The notes under the pieces are model-generated. The model was not told the DNA's origin and did not search any database. It saw only the letters and a program-made list of their open reading frames with translations. The position numbers were made by a program, and so were the translations under genes. This document shows positions 43,925 through 55,205 of a stretch of 64,000 bases of DNA, piece by piece (the stretch's first letter is position 1; every line of letters begins with the position of its first letter). This DNA comes from Heterohyrax brucei. Its lineage: Eukaryota; Chordata; Mammalia; Hyracoidea; Procaviidae. The DNA lies in NCBI GenBank assembly GCA_028571685.1, contig CM053154.1:4687501-4751500 (forward strand). The letters run 5' to 3'.

Positions 43925-44245
43925 TCTTTAGACCTCAAATCAAAATATCCCCTGAAGTCTTTTTAAAACTAAATGTCAGTTTAGTTTAACTAGTAAAGAG
44001 TGCCCGCCTTGAGCACTGTGTTGTTTTAAAAACTATCTGTGTGGGATAAAATTAACAACAGCAGCTCGAAAGACTAGAGAGGAAGCTTGGGGGGACAGTG
44101 AGATTATGTTCCCAGGGGAGGGAGAACCTGGAAATGGCTATACAACTTGAAGACCACGGTCAGTATTGCTCAGCTGTACAAGAGAAGACCGCGGAAGTGG
44201 TGTAAGTTCTTGTGTTCAACTGTAACGACAAAAAATAAAATAATG
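43925..44245 (+). mobile_element. Afrotherian L1-type 3' UTR tail
   Basis: 'aaaatatcccctgaagtctt', 'acaacagcagctcgaaagac', 'ttgctcagctgtacaagaga' and the final A-rich 'caaaaaataaaataatgg' form a LINE tail. 59820-60190 is a related copy. Confidence 0.65.
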
Positions 44246-44411
44246 GTACAAATACAAAAAGAAGGAAAAACAAAATGCCCTCAGGAGAGAAAAGAGGGAC
44301 AAGAGGGGACACTTCCATGTGCTCCATCCGCTTTCCCTCCAGGCCTCGCCCCACCCTGGTCCCACCGTCACCCTCCGTGCCTAGCACAGCCGTCCTCCCC
44401 GGCAGGACCCA

Positions 44412-44550
44412 AACCAAACCCAACCTGGTGCCATCAAGTCGGTTCTCATTCATGGCGACCCCATGGCGTTGCCAAAGAGCAGAGAGTGGATCCGAACTGC
44501 CCACCATTAGGTAATGCACCAGGCTCTGCACCACTCTGTCAGCAGGGCTC
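44412..44550 (-). repeat. AfroSINE, antisense
   Basis: 'ctggtgccatcaagtcggtt', 'catggcgaccccatggcgtt' and 'ccaccattaggtaatgcacc' follow reverse-complement order; the middle is shortened. Confidence 0.85.
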
Positions 44551-45069
44551 GGCCTGAATAAATTCCTGTCGTGTTTTTAAAGATGTATTCTTTTCAGAAT
44601 CTAGCATGCCCAGGAGGGTCTCACATGGGTCGGTTTGTGACAGAACCATGCAAAACGCACTAAGGATCTGTGTGCTCACACGCCTTCCAGAAGCCAGTGG
44701 CCCCTGGCTGACCAGTCCAGACTCTTTCAAGGTGAGCTTCACTTGTTTCAAAAGCACATGGATGTGGGTTCATGGGTGCCCAGAAAAACTTCTGACAGCC
44801 GATTAGGTGGAGATGCTGCTGCCCCCAACACCATGGCAGCCACCTTCTGGAAGTCTGATGCAGTCCAGGTGAGCAGCAGTGGATGTCACCCCAAGAAGGG
44901 GACAGGAAGAGCTGTCCTTGGAGAGGCAAATGGGGTGGCCATATTGAATGAGCAACAAAAAATACAGGACACCCAGCTCAGCCTGAATTCTGGATAAACA
45001 ATAAAGTGTTTTCACAGAACAGCAGACTCGTTGGCTGCCAGAGACTGGAGCAACCTGAGCGCACGGCCC

Positions 45070-45362
45070 TCAGAGACGCTTTCGGCTCGGTAATGAAGTC
45101 ACACCGGAGCTGCACCACTCACCAAGGGTGGACTGGCCCCAAAGCAAAATGAGGCTGAAAGGGCATGCCAGCTCAGGGGCCAGGATGAGAGGGCAGGAGG
45201 GGACAGGTCAGCTGGTCCTAGGGAACCCAAGGGTGAGAAGGGAGAGTGCTGACCTGTGGTGGGGCTGCTGACCGAGGTCATAACGCACCGTGTGTACTAA
45301 TGGGTTAATCAGAAAGCTGTTTGTTCTGTAAGCCTTCATCTAATATACAATTAAAAACTTTT
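45070..45362 (+). mobile_element. Afrotherian L1-type 3' UTR tail
   Basis: 'cggctcggtaatgaagtcac', 'ggggccaggatgagagggca', 'ctgtttgttctgtaagcctt' and terminal 'caattaaaaactttttttt' are a LINE 3' end ending in an A/T-rich tail. No ORF attached. Confidence 0.65.
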
Positions 45363-46207
45363 TTTTTTAATTCTATCTCTATGTGAGTTTTTAGTGTAAA
45401 TATGTACCACGCAGTGTCTGGGACTTCCAAAAACCAAAACAAAACCTATCATAGAATCAAACTCAGACTCAGCTACTTTTACTAAACAAACAAAAAATTC
45501 ACCATTTCTCTTAAGTTCTGACAGAGCTGGAATCTCATGTTGAACTTGCTCCACTAGATACGCCACACCTTCCTGGCCAGGTGAGGACAAAGAGGGAACA
45601 GCCTCCTGAGAACAGAGGTCTGGGACCCGGCAAGTGTTCCAGCTCTTTCCCAGAAGGACCACGGGCTGTGAGCAGCAGACTTCTATGGGTGCCAGCAGTA
45701 ATTAAAGGGAGGCAGAGGTTACCAAGAACTCCACAGCTTCTGATCCTAACCAACTGAAAAGAGCCTAGGTCTCCAACCACAACGTAGTAGGAAATTCCCA
45801 ACGCTGAGCCTCTAATTCAGAAAACACTCAGGAACCATCCTCTGCAGAGAATCAGAAAAAACATGGTTGTAGGATCTCTTTCAGTGTTCCTTGAAGCTAA
45901 TCTTGGGGGCAGATACCCCGAAGACACGGCCCTGTCTGCTGCCAGGCCTGACCTGCCCCAGTGAGCACAGCCACCCTGCCTGTCTGCAAGGGAAGAGAAC
46001 AGCGTTCCAGCTGGTGCCACCAGCTCCAGCACCTGCTCACCTGGGGCAGAAGGAGGGGGTCAGCAGTGAAGGTTCCAGAAAGGGCACAGTCCTCCCCCGG
46101 GGCAACCACACTCACAAACAGGGCAGCGTGGACCTTTGGGGGCAAATTGCCCATTTCCAAAGGCAGTCAGAAATACAGATTTCATGAGTTAGAACTCCTG
46201 ACGCCCA
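45363..46207. other. Single-copy interval, no gene seen
   Basis: No repeat or exon recognised. Frames of about 90-110 residues on both strands overlap without domains. Confidence 0.45.
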
Positions 46208-46620
46208 CTGTGCAGTGCGAGGTGTGGTCAAGTTGGCTCTGTCCCGTAGCAACCCCACACATGACGGAATGAAACGGTGCCCAGTCGCGTGTCAGCCTCA
46301 CCGTCGTTGTGTCTGAGCCCTTCACTGCAGCCACTGGGTCAGTCCATCTTGTTGGAGGTCTTTCCCTCTTTTGCTGACCTTCTACTTTACCAAGCATGGT
46401 GCCCCTCTCCAGGGCCTGGTCCCTCCTGATAATATACACAAACTGCGGGAGGTGAGGTCTCTCCATCCTTGTTTCTAAGGAGCATTCTGGCTGTACTTCC
46501 TCCAAAGGAGATGTGTTCAATCTCGTGACAGTCCACGGCGTATTCAGTATTCTTCAACAACATTGTCATTCAAAGGCACCAACTCTTCTTTGTTCGTCCT
46601 TATTCAGTATTGCAAATGTT
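46208..46620 (-). mobile_element. RTE LINE 3' end, antisense
   Basis: 'gcagccactgggtcagtcca', 'accaagcatggtgcccctct', 'ggagcattctggctgtactt', 'attcagtattcttcaacaac' follow the reverse complement of the RTE C-terminal region. The minus frame 46182-46520 is a decayed C-terminus of the RTE protein. Confidence 0.88.
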
Positions 46621-48479
46621 TGCGGAATTCTTTAAAACAGCACACGTGGCCAGGGGCCCCACAGCAGACCTCAGCCCAGCTCTCCTCTGCTGTGGTTCTT
46701 CCTGAACAGAAGCTTCCTGGGAGCAGCTGGGGCTCCCGATGGCCCCATAGGACAACGTGAAACTCACCTGAGCGCCTACCAAACTCACTCCCCACATGCT
46801 GGCCTTCCTTCTTCACATGCCGAAGGTCTCAGTGGGGCTGGCGTTGTAGACCCCCTTGGGCTCCCCATAAATCCCAGAAATTCATGAGGGCAATGCACCG
46901 CTGGTACCCTGCTGTCAGCGCAGCTCACCAAACCCTGGCTTCCCCACACTCCCAGGGGACATGCCTGCTTCATTCCACAGTGTAAAAGCGGACACAGGGA
47001 CAACTGGACACGGGTGACCCCCGAAGCCACCCGCACAGCAGCACTTAGCAGAGGTGTTTCCATCACTGTGATGCAATGGGGGGCTGCACGGCATTCAGAG
47101 GCCATCAGCATCGACACCACCACCACCACAGATGCTGGGGTCAGGGCTGGGCCATGCAGGGGCCAGCCTAGGTGCCCTCAGCCGCAGATTCAAGCTTACA
47201 GCTGTGTCCATCTCTCCAGACATCTCCCGGCCTGGCTCCCTCTGCAGTGACAGAGGGCACTTTGGAGTGGCTTGCTGAAAGTGGCCTGGAGCAACAGCCA
47301 GCCGATGAGCCCTCAGAGCATGGGGGTAAACTCGGTGACTAGAGAGGGGCTCAGTCAAGTGAACAGTGAGCCTTAACAAAGGCCCAAGTGGGGGTGGGGC
47401 TCAAAGCCAAGCATCACTCGGGGCATGGATGGGGCTGAGCACCAGGGGCCAGGCACCCCCACCTGAGCCGATGGGTCCAGCACAGCGTAATGTGGCAGAG
47501 GAGGAGCCCCGGGCAGGAGTCAGGTGCCTCACTGCACTGGGCCACAGAAACCCTCCCTTTCTCCCTGCTAGCCAGTACCCTGGCCACCAAGAAGGCCACG
47601 CTGGCTCCGTAGCCGCACGTCAGCATCCCCTCCCCCCTGCTCTCTGTCACAGGTGGGAAGCATGCCCTGCCTCTTGTCTCAAACTTCTGACTGAGGCACC
47701 TGCAGGTAAGGTGGCAGGGGCTTTTCCAGGTGCCAAGAGGTCACACCCCTTCTGACCCAACCTCTGAGTCAACAAAGTGGGAGGTGGCAGACAAACCAAA
47801 GGCCACTGCTGCATGCTGGAGGTCTGGACACTATGGCATTTGGGCAGGGGAACATGGGGTCAGGGGAACATGGGGACAGGGCTCTGCAGAGTTGTGACGG
47901 CCACAAGGGACACATGGGCGGAGTTCTACAGGGTAGTGAAAAGAACCAAAGACAGCCACAGCCTCCTGAAGTAGACATCAGAGGGGACATGGGACAGGGC
48001 TCTGCAGAGAACTGACAAGGACCCAGGGTGGCCACAGGTCCCCCGAGTGGGCAGGCAGTGGGGGTGCGCTCAGCAGGCAGCCTGCTGACATACTGGGTCG
48101 GTGGGGGGTGATCCGCCTTTGGGAATGCCAGCACTGGCAGCAAGACTGGCATCTGCAATCCAGATGCCACTTGGCAACACTCTCACTTTCTAAGTCATTT
48201 CCAACATTATTTCTCCATGGCCACATAGTCATTTTGTCCTTCTGAGAGCCCAGGACAAACACAGGCATACTGAGCATACATCATCAGAGAGGGTGGTTTC
48301 CTAGCAACAGGGTCCCAGCTCTGCCAGCAAGAAGCCACCTTCTCTTGCAGGAATGGGAGAACAGCTCCCGGGCTCCATGGGCATTGGGTCTTTTCACAGC
48401 GGACAGTGTCCACTCAGCTCCCAGCATGTCTCCAAGCCAGCAGTCCCTGCCATGTTCACGGGTGAAGACAGGCCTATCA
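46621..48479. other. GC-rich single-copy interval with a small local duplication
   Basis: No gene seen. 'gggacagggctctgcagag' recurs at about 47873 and 47991, within loosely repeated ~115-bp units that include 'ggccaca'. The remaining sequence is unassigned. Confidence 0.45.
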
Positions 48480-49005
48480 CGTGTGCAACACATGCATGCA
48501 TGCACAAACATGTGCACACATATATACGTGTACACACGACACTTGTATACACACACGTATGAACACATGCACATGCATGAGATGCATGCATGCAGCCACG
48601 TGTGCACACGCACACACATGCAAGCACACATTGCACATGTGCTGTGCACCAGTATCCACACGTGCACATGCACATACATTTGCACATCACTTGTGAGCAC
48701 GTACCACACATACAGAAGCATGTGTACACATGCAAATGCACATGTATATGAGTGTGCACATGCACAGTCACACGTGTGTGCGCACTAGAATACATGCATG
48801 CACATGCTACACGGTGCACATATCACACATTTGGACCCACACACATGCTCATGCATATGTACATTAAACACTGCACGTGTCACACACGGACACATGCACA
48901 CTCACAAACATGCACATCACACATGCATATCACACATGCATGCATACCACAGTCATGCATTACACACACAAACACTTGTGCACACAAACACACGCATGCA
49001 CAACC
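48480..49005. repeat. Long CA-rich purine/pyrimidine-alternating repeat
   Basis: More than 500 bases of CACATGCATGCACA-type sequence, broken only by short interruptions. TGCATGCA and CACGTG-like palindromes recur. Frames of 60-147 residues on both strands derive from it. Confidence 0.93.
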
Positions 49006-49605
49006 AATCACCCTTACTGTCTGCGGAGACAAAACAACATCAGTCCAAGCCCAGCTCTTCACTGAGTGGGACCCCTAGCGGGTCCATTTAGGTCAACCTT
49101 GCACTCAGGTCCTCAGGGCGTGCACCTCATGTGGGGGCTCCGGACATCTGCCTGGGTTCTCCTGGGACTCCAGCCCCAGTGAAAGGTCCGGGTGGGAGCC
49201 TGGACACCACTTCTGCTAACCTCCTGTGAGGTGATAGTAGACGAACCATCGTATAGAACACAGAAGGCTACACGTGTCAAAGGCCCAGCTCAGTTCTCGG
49301 CTCACAGGAGACACCCGGAATGGGTAAGTTCCCTCCTCTGGTCTCTTTGTACTAAGAGCACTGATCCACACAGAACATCTTCATTCCAGTGATGTGGTAC
49401 AGAGTGTCAACTACTCAACACTTCCAGTGTCCAGGTGATTGTCCCTTCGCTGTCATGAATGGGATGAATGTCGGGATGGGAGGCTCTGTCCAGTTGCTGT
49501 TACAGGACAAGAATCCATTCTGTCCGACTAGTTACCTGGTAAACAGGGTCGTCATTAATAGTTTTATGAATCCTAGTGCTTTCAAAGTCTGCTCACGTTG
49601 GATTT
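49006..49605. other. Single-copy interval, nothing recognised
   Basis: No exon, RNA gene or family repeat recognised. Confidence 0.45.
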
Positions 49606-50150
49606 TCTATGAGATCTAAAAATCAAGTCTGAGAACTTAACTGTTCTAAGTGTTGCATACGTCATTGCTGAGTATCGTCACCACGGTCACCTTTGAGGTA
49701 CGCCCCCTGGGAAGCTATGCACTGCCACTAGTGCCTACTCCAGCCTTCAAAGCAACTTGGGGACTCCATCAAAGCCACCATCGTATTACCCTTGATGTCC
49801 AGAACGTCATCAAAATGTCTTCCTTTCAATATTTCCTTTGTCTTCAAGTAGAGAAAAAAGTCACTGGGGGCCAGATCAGGCGAGTAGGGACAGTGTTCCA
49901 ATACAGTGATTTGTTCACTGTCTAAAACCTCCCTCAGAGACACCTAGACAGTAAAGTTCGTGAAGTTACCACTATGCACAGTAGCCGTTCCAGAAAGAGT
50001 TTCAAAACTGCTTTGAAGAGTAGACGAGGCCCTGGCATTGGTGCACAGCTTCCCAAGGAGAGTGCTTCGAAGGTAACCACACTGATATTCAGCACTGAGG
50101 TCTGTAGCACTGAGAACAAGTTCATGGACTTCATTTTCGGAAATCATACA
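49606..50150 (-). mobile_element. Mariner remnant with long inverted arms (copy 1)
   Basis: The minus strand at 49728-49943 encodes a transposase C-terminal remnant with the mariner motif YSPDLAPSDFFLY followed by KGRHFDD. The outer ~160 bases of each side are inverted repeats of each other: left 49606-49770 pairs with right 49985-50150 (e.g. 'gcttcccaaggagagtgctt' on the right versus the complement of 'gtacgccccctgggaagc' on the left). Most of the transposase, including its N-terminal DNA-binding part, is absent. 60490-61058 has the same architecture and orientation. Confidence 0.8.
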
Positions 50151-50378
50151 AAGAGACAGAATCTGAACCAACATCCAACCCTCCTAACTCTGAACCCCAC
50201 CATTGCTGAACCCCCACATACAACCTACCCCCAGGGACCTTCCTTCCCACATTCAAGGACTGCCACTTCAAGACAGCAGGGCCCAGGATTCCAGGAGAGT
50301 TTAGAATTTCCTTGCTCTCTGCAGGAGAGCCCACCAAGCAGAGAAGTCTCTGTGTTCGTTTTGTTATGTCTTCCCACT

Positions 50379-50578
50379 GGAGTCCCTGGGTGGTACAAAT
50401 GGTTAACCCACTCGGCTGCTCGTGGAAATGCTGGAGGTTCGAGTCCACCCAGAGGCTTCCTGGGAGACGTGGAGACCTGCCTCTGAAGCGTCAGCCCCTG
50501 GAGACTCTACCGAGAGCAGCTCTGCTCTGACATGTGTGAGGTCACCAGAGGTTGGAGTCAGCTTGGCAGCAACAAGGA
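50379..50578 (+). repeat. AfroSINE, full-length
   Basis: 'gagtccctgggtggtacaaa', 'ctggaggttcgagtccaccc' (B box) and 'gttggagtcagcttggcagc' are complete and in order. Confidence 0.9.
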
Positions 50579-50940
50579 CGTGGGGTATGTGCACGTTCTC
50601 CCTTCCATTGTCACTCTTATATCTAGATTAAAGAGTGATCTTTCCATTGGAGGCTTTATAATTTTTATTTGCATCCTCCCTTGTTACAGAAAATTTCTTC
50701 ATGCAGAGGAGTAACCCCTACTTGTGAGAAAAGAATCCCGTGTATGTCGATCTGCTCTAATTGTTGGTGTTAACACCTTTCATGTGGTCGTTTATGTTTC
50801 ACTTGTATTTTCTGCTAACAGTGAAATAATCTTTTCCTTATAACTGTATTGTTCATACTCACCCAGCTCCACTACCATCTTCCTAATACATTTTATTTAA
50901 AGTAACTTGATGCTGAATTACTTGATCCTATCCAAGACGT

Positions 50941-51106
50941 TAAGAAATCCTGGTAGCATAGTGGTTAACTATAGCACAGCTATAGCTGCTAACCAAAAGG
51001 TTGACAGTTGAAATCCACGAGGTGCTCCTTAGAAACTCTGCGGAGCAGTTCTACTCTGTCCTGCAGGGTTGCTATGAGCTGGAATCAACTCAACAGCAGT
51101 GTTGTT
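50941..51106 (+). repeat. AfroSINE
   Basis: 'aatcctggtagcatagtggt', 'gctaaccaaaaggttgacag' and 'gctggaatcaactcaacagc' are present. A short duplication in the head repeats TATAGC-AGC. Confidence 0.92.
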
Positions 51107-51519
51107 GTTTTTTTAATCCAAAAGTTTAATTAACGTCATGTAGCCGTTATTTTTTTTTTAGTTTTCATCCATATAAATTGACCTATAATGCTTTTAATTA
51201 AACATGCTTTATCTGTTTTCCTTCTCCACTCTTAATCCTGTTTTGTTTGTTTTATTTAGATGGATGTCTAATAAGTAATAACTTCTGAGATTTGATTACT
51301 GTACCCAAGACCTGTTTTTCTTTTTTTTTTGGTGGGTGAATGAACTGAAGACCTGTGGTCACTGACGCAATCCTCAACACTACTGCTGTCAGCCTTAGAG
51401 ATGCTTTCTTATTTCACCACTTGCTTTTTTTTTTTTCTTCTCTTTTTTTTAATGCATTACCCATACATTTAAAATTATGTAGATGGTTCCCAATCCATTC
51501 CGAATACCTGATGGATAGA
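51107..51519. other. AT-rich interval, nothing recognised
   Basis: Several T homopolymers and no gene or family repeat identified. Confidence 0.45.
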
Positions 51520-51910
51520 CACCATCAAGTCCTTCTCTCTTCACGGCCACCACAGGTACAAGAGAACAAAGCATCACCATTCCCTACAGCGCCACCCTCT
51601 TAGTCACTCACATGTATGAGCTCGTCCTTGCAGTTATTGCACCAATCAGCCTCTTTGAGGGTCACCCTCACCCTCCTGGCCTCTATTTGACCAGCCGTGG
51701 TATTCTCCTCCAGCCATTGATCACTCCTGATGACATGTCCACAACAGGTGAGCTAGCCAGTGTTCTGTTGTACCCCATTGGGTTTTCATTGGCTAATTTT
51801 TGGAGGTGGGTCACCAGGTCTTTCTTCCTGGTCTTTGTTCATCTGGAAGCCCTGCTGAAACCAGCCCACCACGAATGACCCTATTAATATTTGAGGTACT
51901 GCTGGTGACA
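51520..51910 (-). repeat. Composite RTE-derived SINE, antisense
   Basis: 'attgcaccaatcagcctctt' and 'cctcctgatgacatgtcc'-like words (RTE 3' end) are followed by 'tttcattggctaatttttgg', 'ggtcaccaggtctttcttcc' and 'ctgctgaaaccagcccacca' (RTE 5' end). As at 27042-27375, the central coding region is missing. Confidence 0.7.
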
Positions 51911-52149
51911 GTACAAGAACCTGACAGATGAGATTTAGATTTTTAAAACTTTAACACATCATAATATATTCTTAAAACCACTGACTTCTACAGTATGCCT
52001 GTCATCCCGTGCTACCATTGAGAAGTTTGAAGCTATCTTGATTTTATATCTTGTCAACGTATGTTATCTGGGTAGGAGGGGGAGGGAGACTTAGAGAACT
52101 CAGGCTTTTTCCTCACGTTTTCAGAACTATAATTGAACGTAGCCCAATA

Positions 52150-53215
52150 TACTTACCACATATCCTTTTTACCCTGTGCCAGGAATCTTTCAAGATATTT
52201 CTGAGATAAATGCTAACTTCTATCCCCAAGAAGATCCTGGTTTACCAGTGCTCAGGTGTGAAAGCACAAGGGACTGTAAGTATTCCCAGAGAAGAGGGAA
52301 GTCTCAGATACATGAGTGGTACAAAGAAGGAACCTGGTGTCCAAGCTCAAGGATGTGAGACCCTAGAGACCCTCACAACGCAGAAGTCATGGTCTTCATC
52401 CACATATAGAAGAAATGGTTGCCTGGTGTTTCCTAGAGGGTGGCATGAGTAAGAGACAGAGCATCCCTCGGGGGAAATCGAGGCCAAACTGGTACAACTA
52501 GCATTTTGCTAAGAGAGTCTTCTGCACCCTACAATGATGAGTGGTGTCTGGGGTCTTAAAAGCTGCAATCTGAGGGTACAGCAAATGGTCCCAACTCAGC
52601 AGGAATGGGTGATCACCAAGGACCAAAATGGCATGGGGGAAGGAGAACCCAGAAGGCAGAGAGACCCAAATAAGTGGGTGACTACACTGACTTGTGACCG
52701 GAAGAACCAGATGGTACCTGGCCACCACCAGTGATAGCCGTGATTAAGCTCACAGAGCTGAGTTTCCCTGGCAACACAAGAAAAGGGGTGCACCCTGAGA
52801 TCTCCAATGAAAGACTGCAATTGATGGTCCGGGGGCCTCGGGGTTCCCCTGGGAGCATGGCCGCTGGCCTTGATGCTGCCTCTGTCCATAAATCATAATG
52901 GAGGTCAATTCTTCAGATGGGAATGAATTGGACTTGGTGACACAGAGTGGCCATATCATGTGTGTCCTTTATGGATCTATGCATCCAGAGGATGTTGTCC
53001 TGCTGACCTCTTACTGGAGGTACGGGAGTAGGTGGAAAGGAGGTGATAGGAGATTCTTGGGAGGATGAGACCTATATGGAGCAGAGAGGAAGAGTGTGCC
53101 GTCACCGGACAGGGAGAGCAGTAGGAGCTGCATATAGGGGGGCATGTAAATTTTTGTGGGAATGGACATTTTCACCCAATCATAATAAATAAAAAAATAA
53201 ATTGAACAAAATGTT
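52150..53215 (+). mobile_element. Afrotherian LINE 3' UTR-type repeat, ~1.07 kb
   Basis: A long non-coding stretch from 'ccaggaatctttcaagatat' through 'atgatgagtggtgtctgggg', 'gtggccatatcatgtgtgtc' to 'aataaataaaaaaataaatt' with repeated AATAAA. It matches my recollection of an abundant elephant L1 3' UTR. All frames are short and domainless. Confidence 0.55.
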
Positions 53216-53325
53216 GCCAAAAAAATAAGACAGAGAGAGAGAGAGAGAGCATCCCAAAAAGGAGGAACATTTGCAAAGGTATTAAAGAAAATCATCAGTT
53301 TGAAGCCAATTCCTCAGACCAAGGT

Positions 53326-53910
53326 TGAACTGGTCTTATAAGACATAAAACGATACTGGTGAAGAATGTGCTTCTTGACTAAAGTAGATATGGGAGACGA
53401 ACTGAGCAGCTCCTGTCCAGAGGTGAGAACAGAGGACAGAAGGGGACAGGAGCTGGTTGAACAGACATGGAAAATATGGGGTGGAATGGAGGAGTGTCAT
53501 GGTGTGGGGACAGCGGCTAAGTCCACATAACGAAGTGTGGGTGAGTTTTTGTATGAGAAACTGGCTCACGTTGAAAACTTTCATTCAAAACACAGTACAG
53601 AAATAAATAGAGAAAGAAAACCACCAGTCCGGCACAGCCGGGTCATCCTGGTGGTGGGTGTGGCGAGGAGACCACACCGCGCTGGAAACCAGAGGACAGT
53701 GGTGAAGCCGACACTTCAGAATTACTCGACTCCGCACACCCACGATGGCAGAGCGGATTCAGCCGGGACGACGGGCTTTTTCCCAACACAAAGTCACCTA
53801 GCTTAAACAGTAACGAAGCCTATTAGCTCTACCCTGCTGGCATAGTGGTTAAGTGCTACGGCCGCTAACCAAAAGGTCAGCAGTCCAAATCTAACAGTCA
53901 CTCCTTGGAG
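53326..53910 (+). repeat. Tandem segmental duplication, copy A
   Basis: It starts 'tgaactggtcttataagac', runs through a LINE 3' UTR tail ('tcctgtccagaggtgagaac', 'gtgagtttttgtatgagaaa', 'aaactttcattcaaaacaca'), then 'cacctagcttaaacagtaac', and ends inside an AfroSINE at 'actccttggag' (53826-53910), exactly where copy B begins. The SINE therefore stops at the duplication joint. Confidence 0.8.
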
Positions 53911-54230
53911 TGAACTGGTCTATAAGACATGAAATGACACTGGTGAAGATTGTGCTTCTTGGCTAAAGTAGACAAGGAGACAAACAGCAGCTCCTGTCTG
54001 GAGGACAGATCAGAGGAAAAAAAGGGGACAGGAAATTCATACTCCAGAAATGCTCTGCACGTCCATGATGACAGAGGATTCAACCAAGATTGACTCGGTT
54101 TTCACCAATGCAAAGTTACCTAGCTTAAACAGTGAAGAAACCTGTTAGCTCCACCCTGCTGGCACAGTGATGAAGAGCTACAGCTGCTAACCAAAAGGTC
54201 AACAGATCAAATCCACCAGGTACTCCTTGG
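53911..54230 (+). repeat. Tandem segmental duplication, copy B (internally deleted)
   Basis: It restarts with 'tgaactggtctataagacat' and repeats copy A in order, but lacks about 265 bases between 'aaaaaggggacagg' and 'cagaaatgctctgcacg'. It ends in the same part of the AfroSINE, which here continues to its natural end at about 54298. Divergence between copies is moderate. Confidence 0.8.
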
Positions 54231-54298
54231 AAAGTCTGTGGGGCAGCTCTGCTCCATCCTGGAGGGTTACTCTCCGTCAGCACTGACTGGATGGCCAT
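54140..54298 (+). repeat. AfroSINE (complete copy at the end of copy B)
   Basis: 'ccctgctggcacagtgatga', 'gctaaccaaaaggtcaacag' and 'ccgtcagcactgactggatg' span the whole element; the paralogous SINE in copy A is cut off after 'ctccttgg'. Confidence 0.9.
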
Positions 54299-55044
54299 GT
54301 TTTCTGTTTGTTTGTCTTCATTGGCTCTCAAAGCAGCGGAGAGAGCAGCTGATTCCGTCCATCTCTTACCTTCCCTTCTCCGTGTGCTGGCCTCATGACT
54401 CAGCAGCAGGAGCTGTGGGCACAAGCACCTGCTAGAAGGAAAATGCATCTGTCTCCTTAAGCAAGAGCCCCAGACTCACCTGGAGGGCTCCTTGGTCTTC
54501 TGGCCACTCGTGACCCTGACTGTGGCCTGGACAAGGAGTGTGCTGTGGTGGTGGCTTGAGGAATCATTGTCTGGAGTCACTCAAGCCTGTTCTTGGAGCT
54601 AGACATAGAGACAGCCTCCTAGGACAGCCCAGGAGGTACACACCTGCAGGGAAGGAGGGGGCAAGGGCTACTGGGCTGATGGAAACATCAGGAGCTCACG
54701 GAGCTCTGCCAAGAGAAGGCAAAGACCCAGATGGAGGCAGGAGCAGTGGGGGTGGAAGGAACCCAGACACAAGAGCAGAGACGACGCAGAATCAACAGGA
54801 TTGATGGTTATGTCTCAGGGTTTGGCGCTATTTCCATTTAATCTACCTGGACCATTACCCTTTTTTCACCCAGTACTGGCTTTATTTTACATTCTAGAGC
54901 TTAAGCAATGCACTGATTATGAGTCCTTTCCTTTTCGGCTCACATCTCTCCAGGGCTCCGATGATAAGCAGAGGTTGTCCCAGCTCTCCAGATCTGTCAG
55001 GTTTTCTCACATTTTATCTTCTTAATTTCTTCTACTCTCTAGAG
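54299..55044. other. Single-copy interval, nothing recognised
   Basis: No gene or repeat recognised. Confidence 0.45.
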
Positions 55045-55205
55045 GCAGTGCCTCAAAGCAGAAGCTTTCAATTTCCAAATGCTATCCTTTCAAGTCTTAG
55101 CTCTACCCCTCCATAGCTTTGTGACACTGGAAACTTGATCTCTCTAAATCTCGGCTTTCTTATCTATAAAACTGGGATAACAACGGCACTTACCTTCTAG
55201 GATGG
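55045..55205 (+). repeat. MIR, left part (interrupted by LTR; continues at 55984-56030)
   Basis: 'cttagctctacccctccata', 'gctttgtgacactggaaact', 'cttatctataaaactgggat' and 'cttaccttctaggatgg' are MIR blocks in order. The next MIR block, 'ctatgaaaattaagtgaaat', follows directly after the LTR at 55989. Confidence 0.85.

Noticed and set aside
48284-49091. Several Cys/His/Met-rich frames (up to 147 residues) on both strands
   Set aside because: All are readings of the CA/TG-rich repeat.
49728-49943. Possible domesticated mariner transposase
   Set aside because: Only the C-terminal part remains, next to inverted copies of itself; the N-terminal DNA-binding region and most of the catalytic core are gone.
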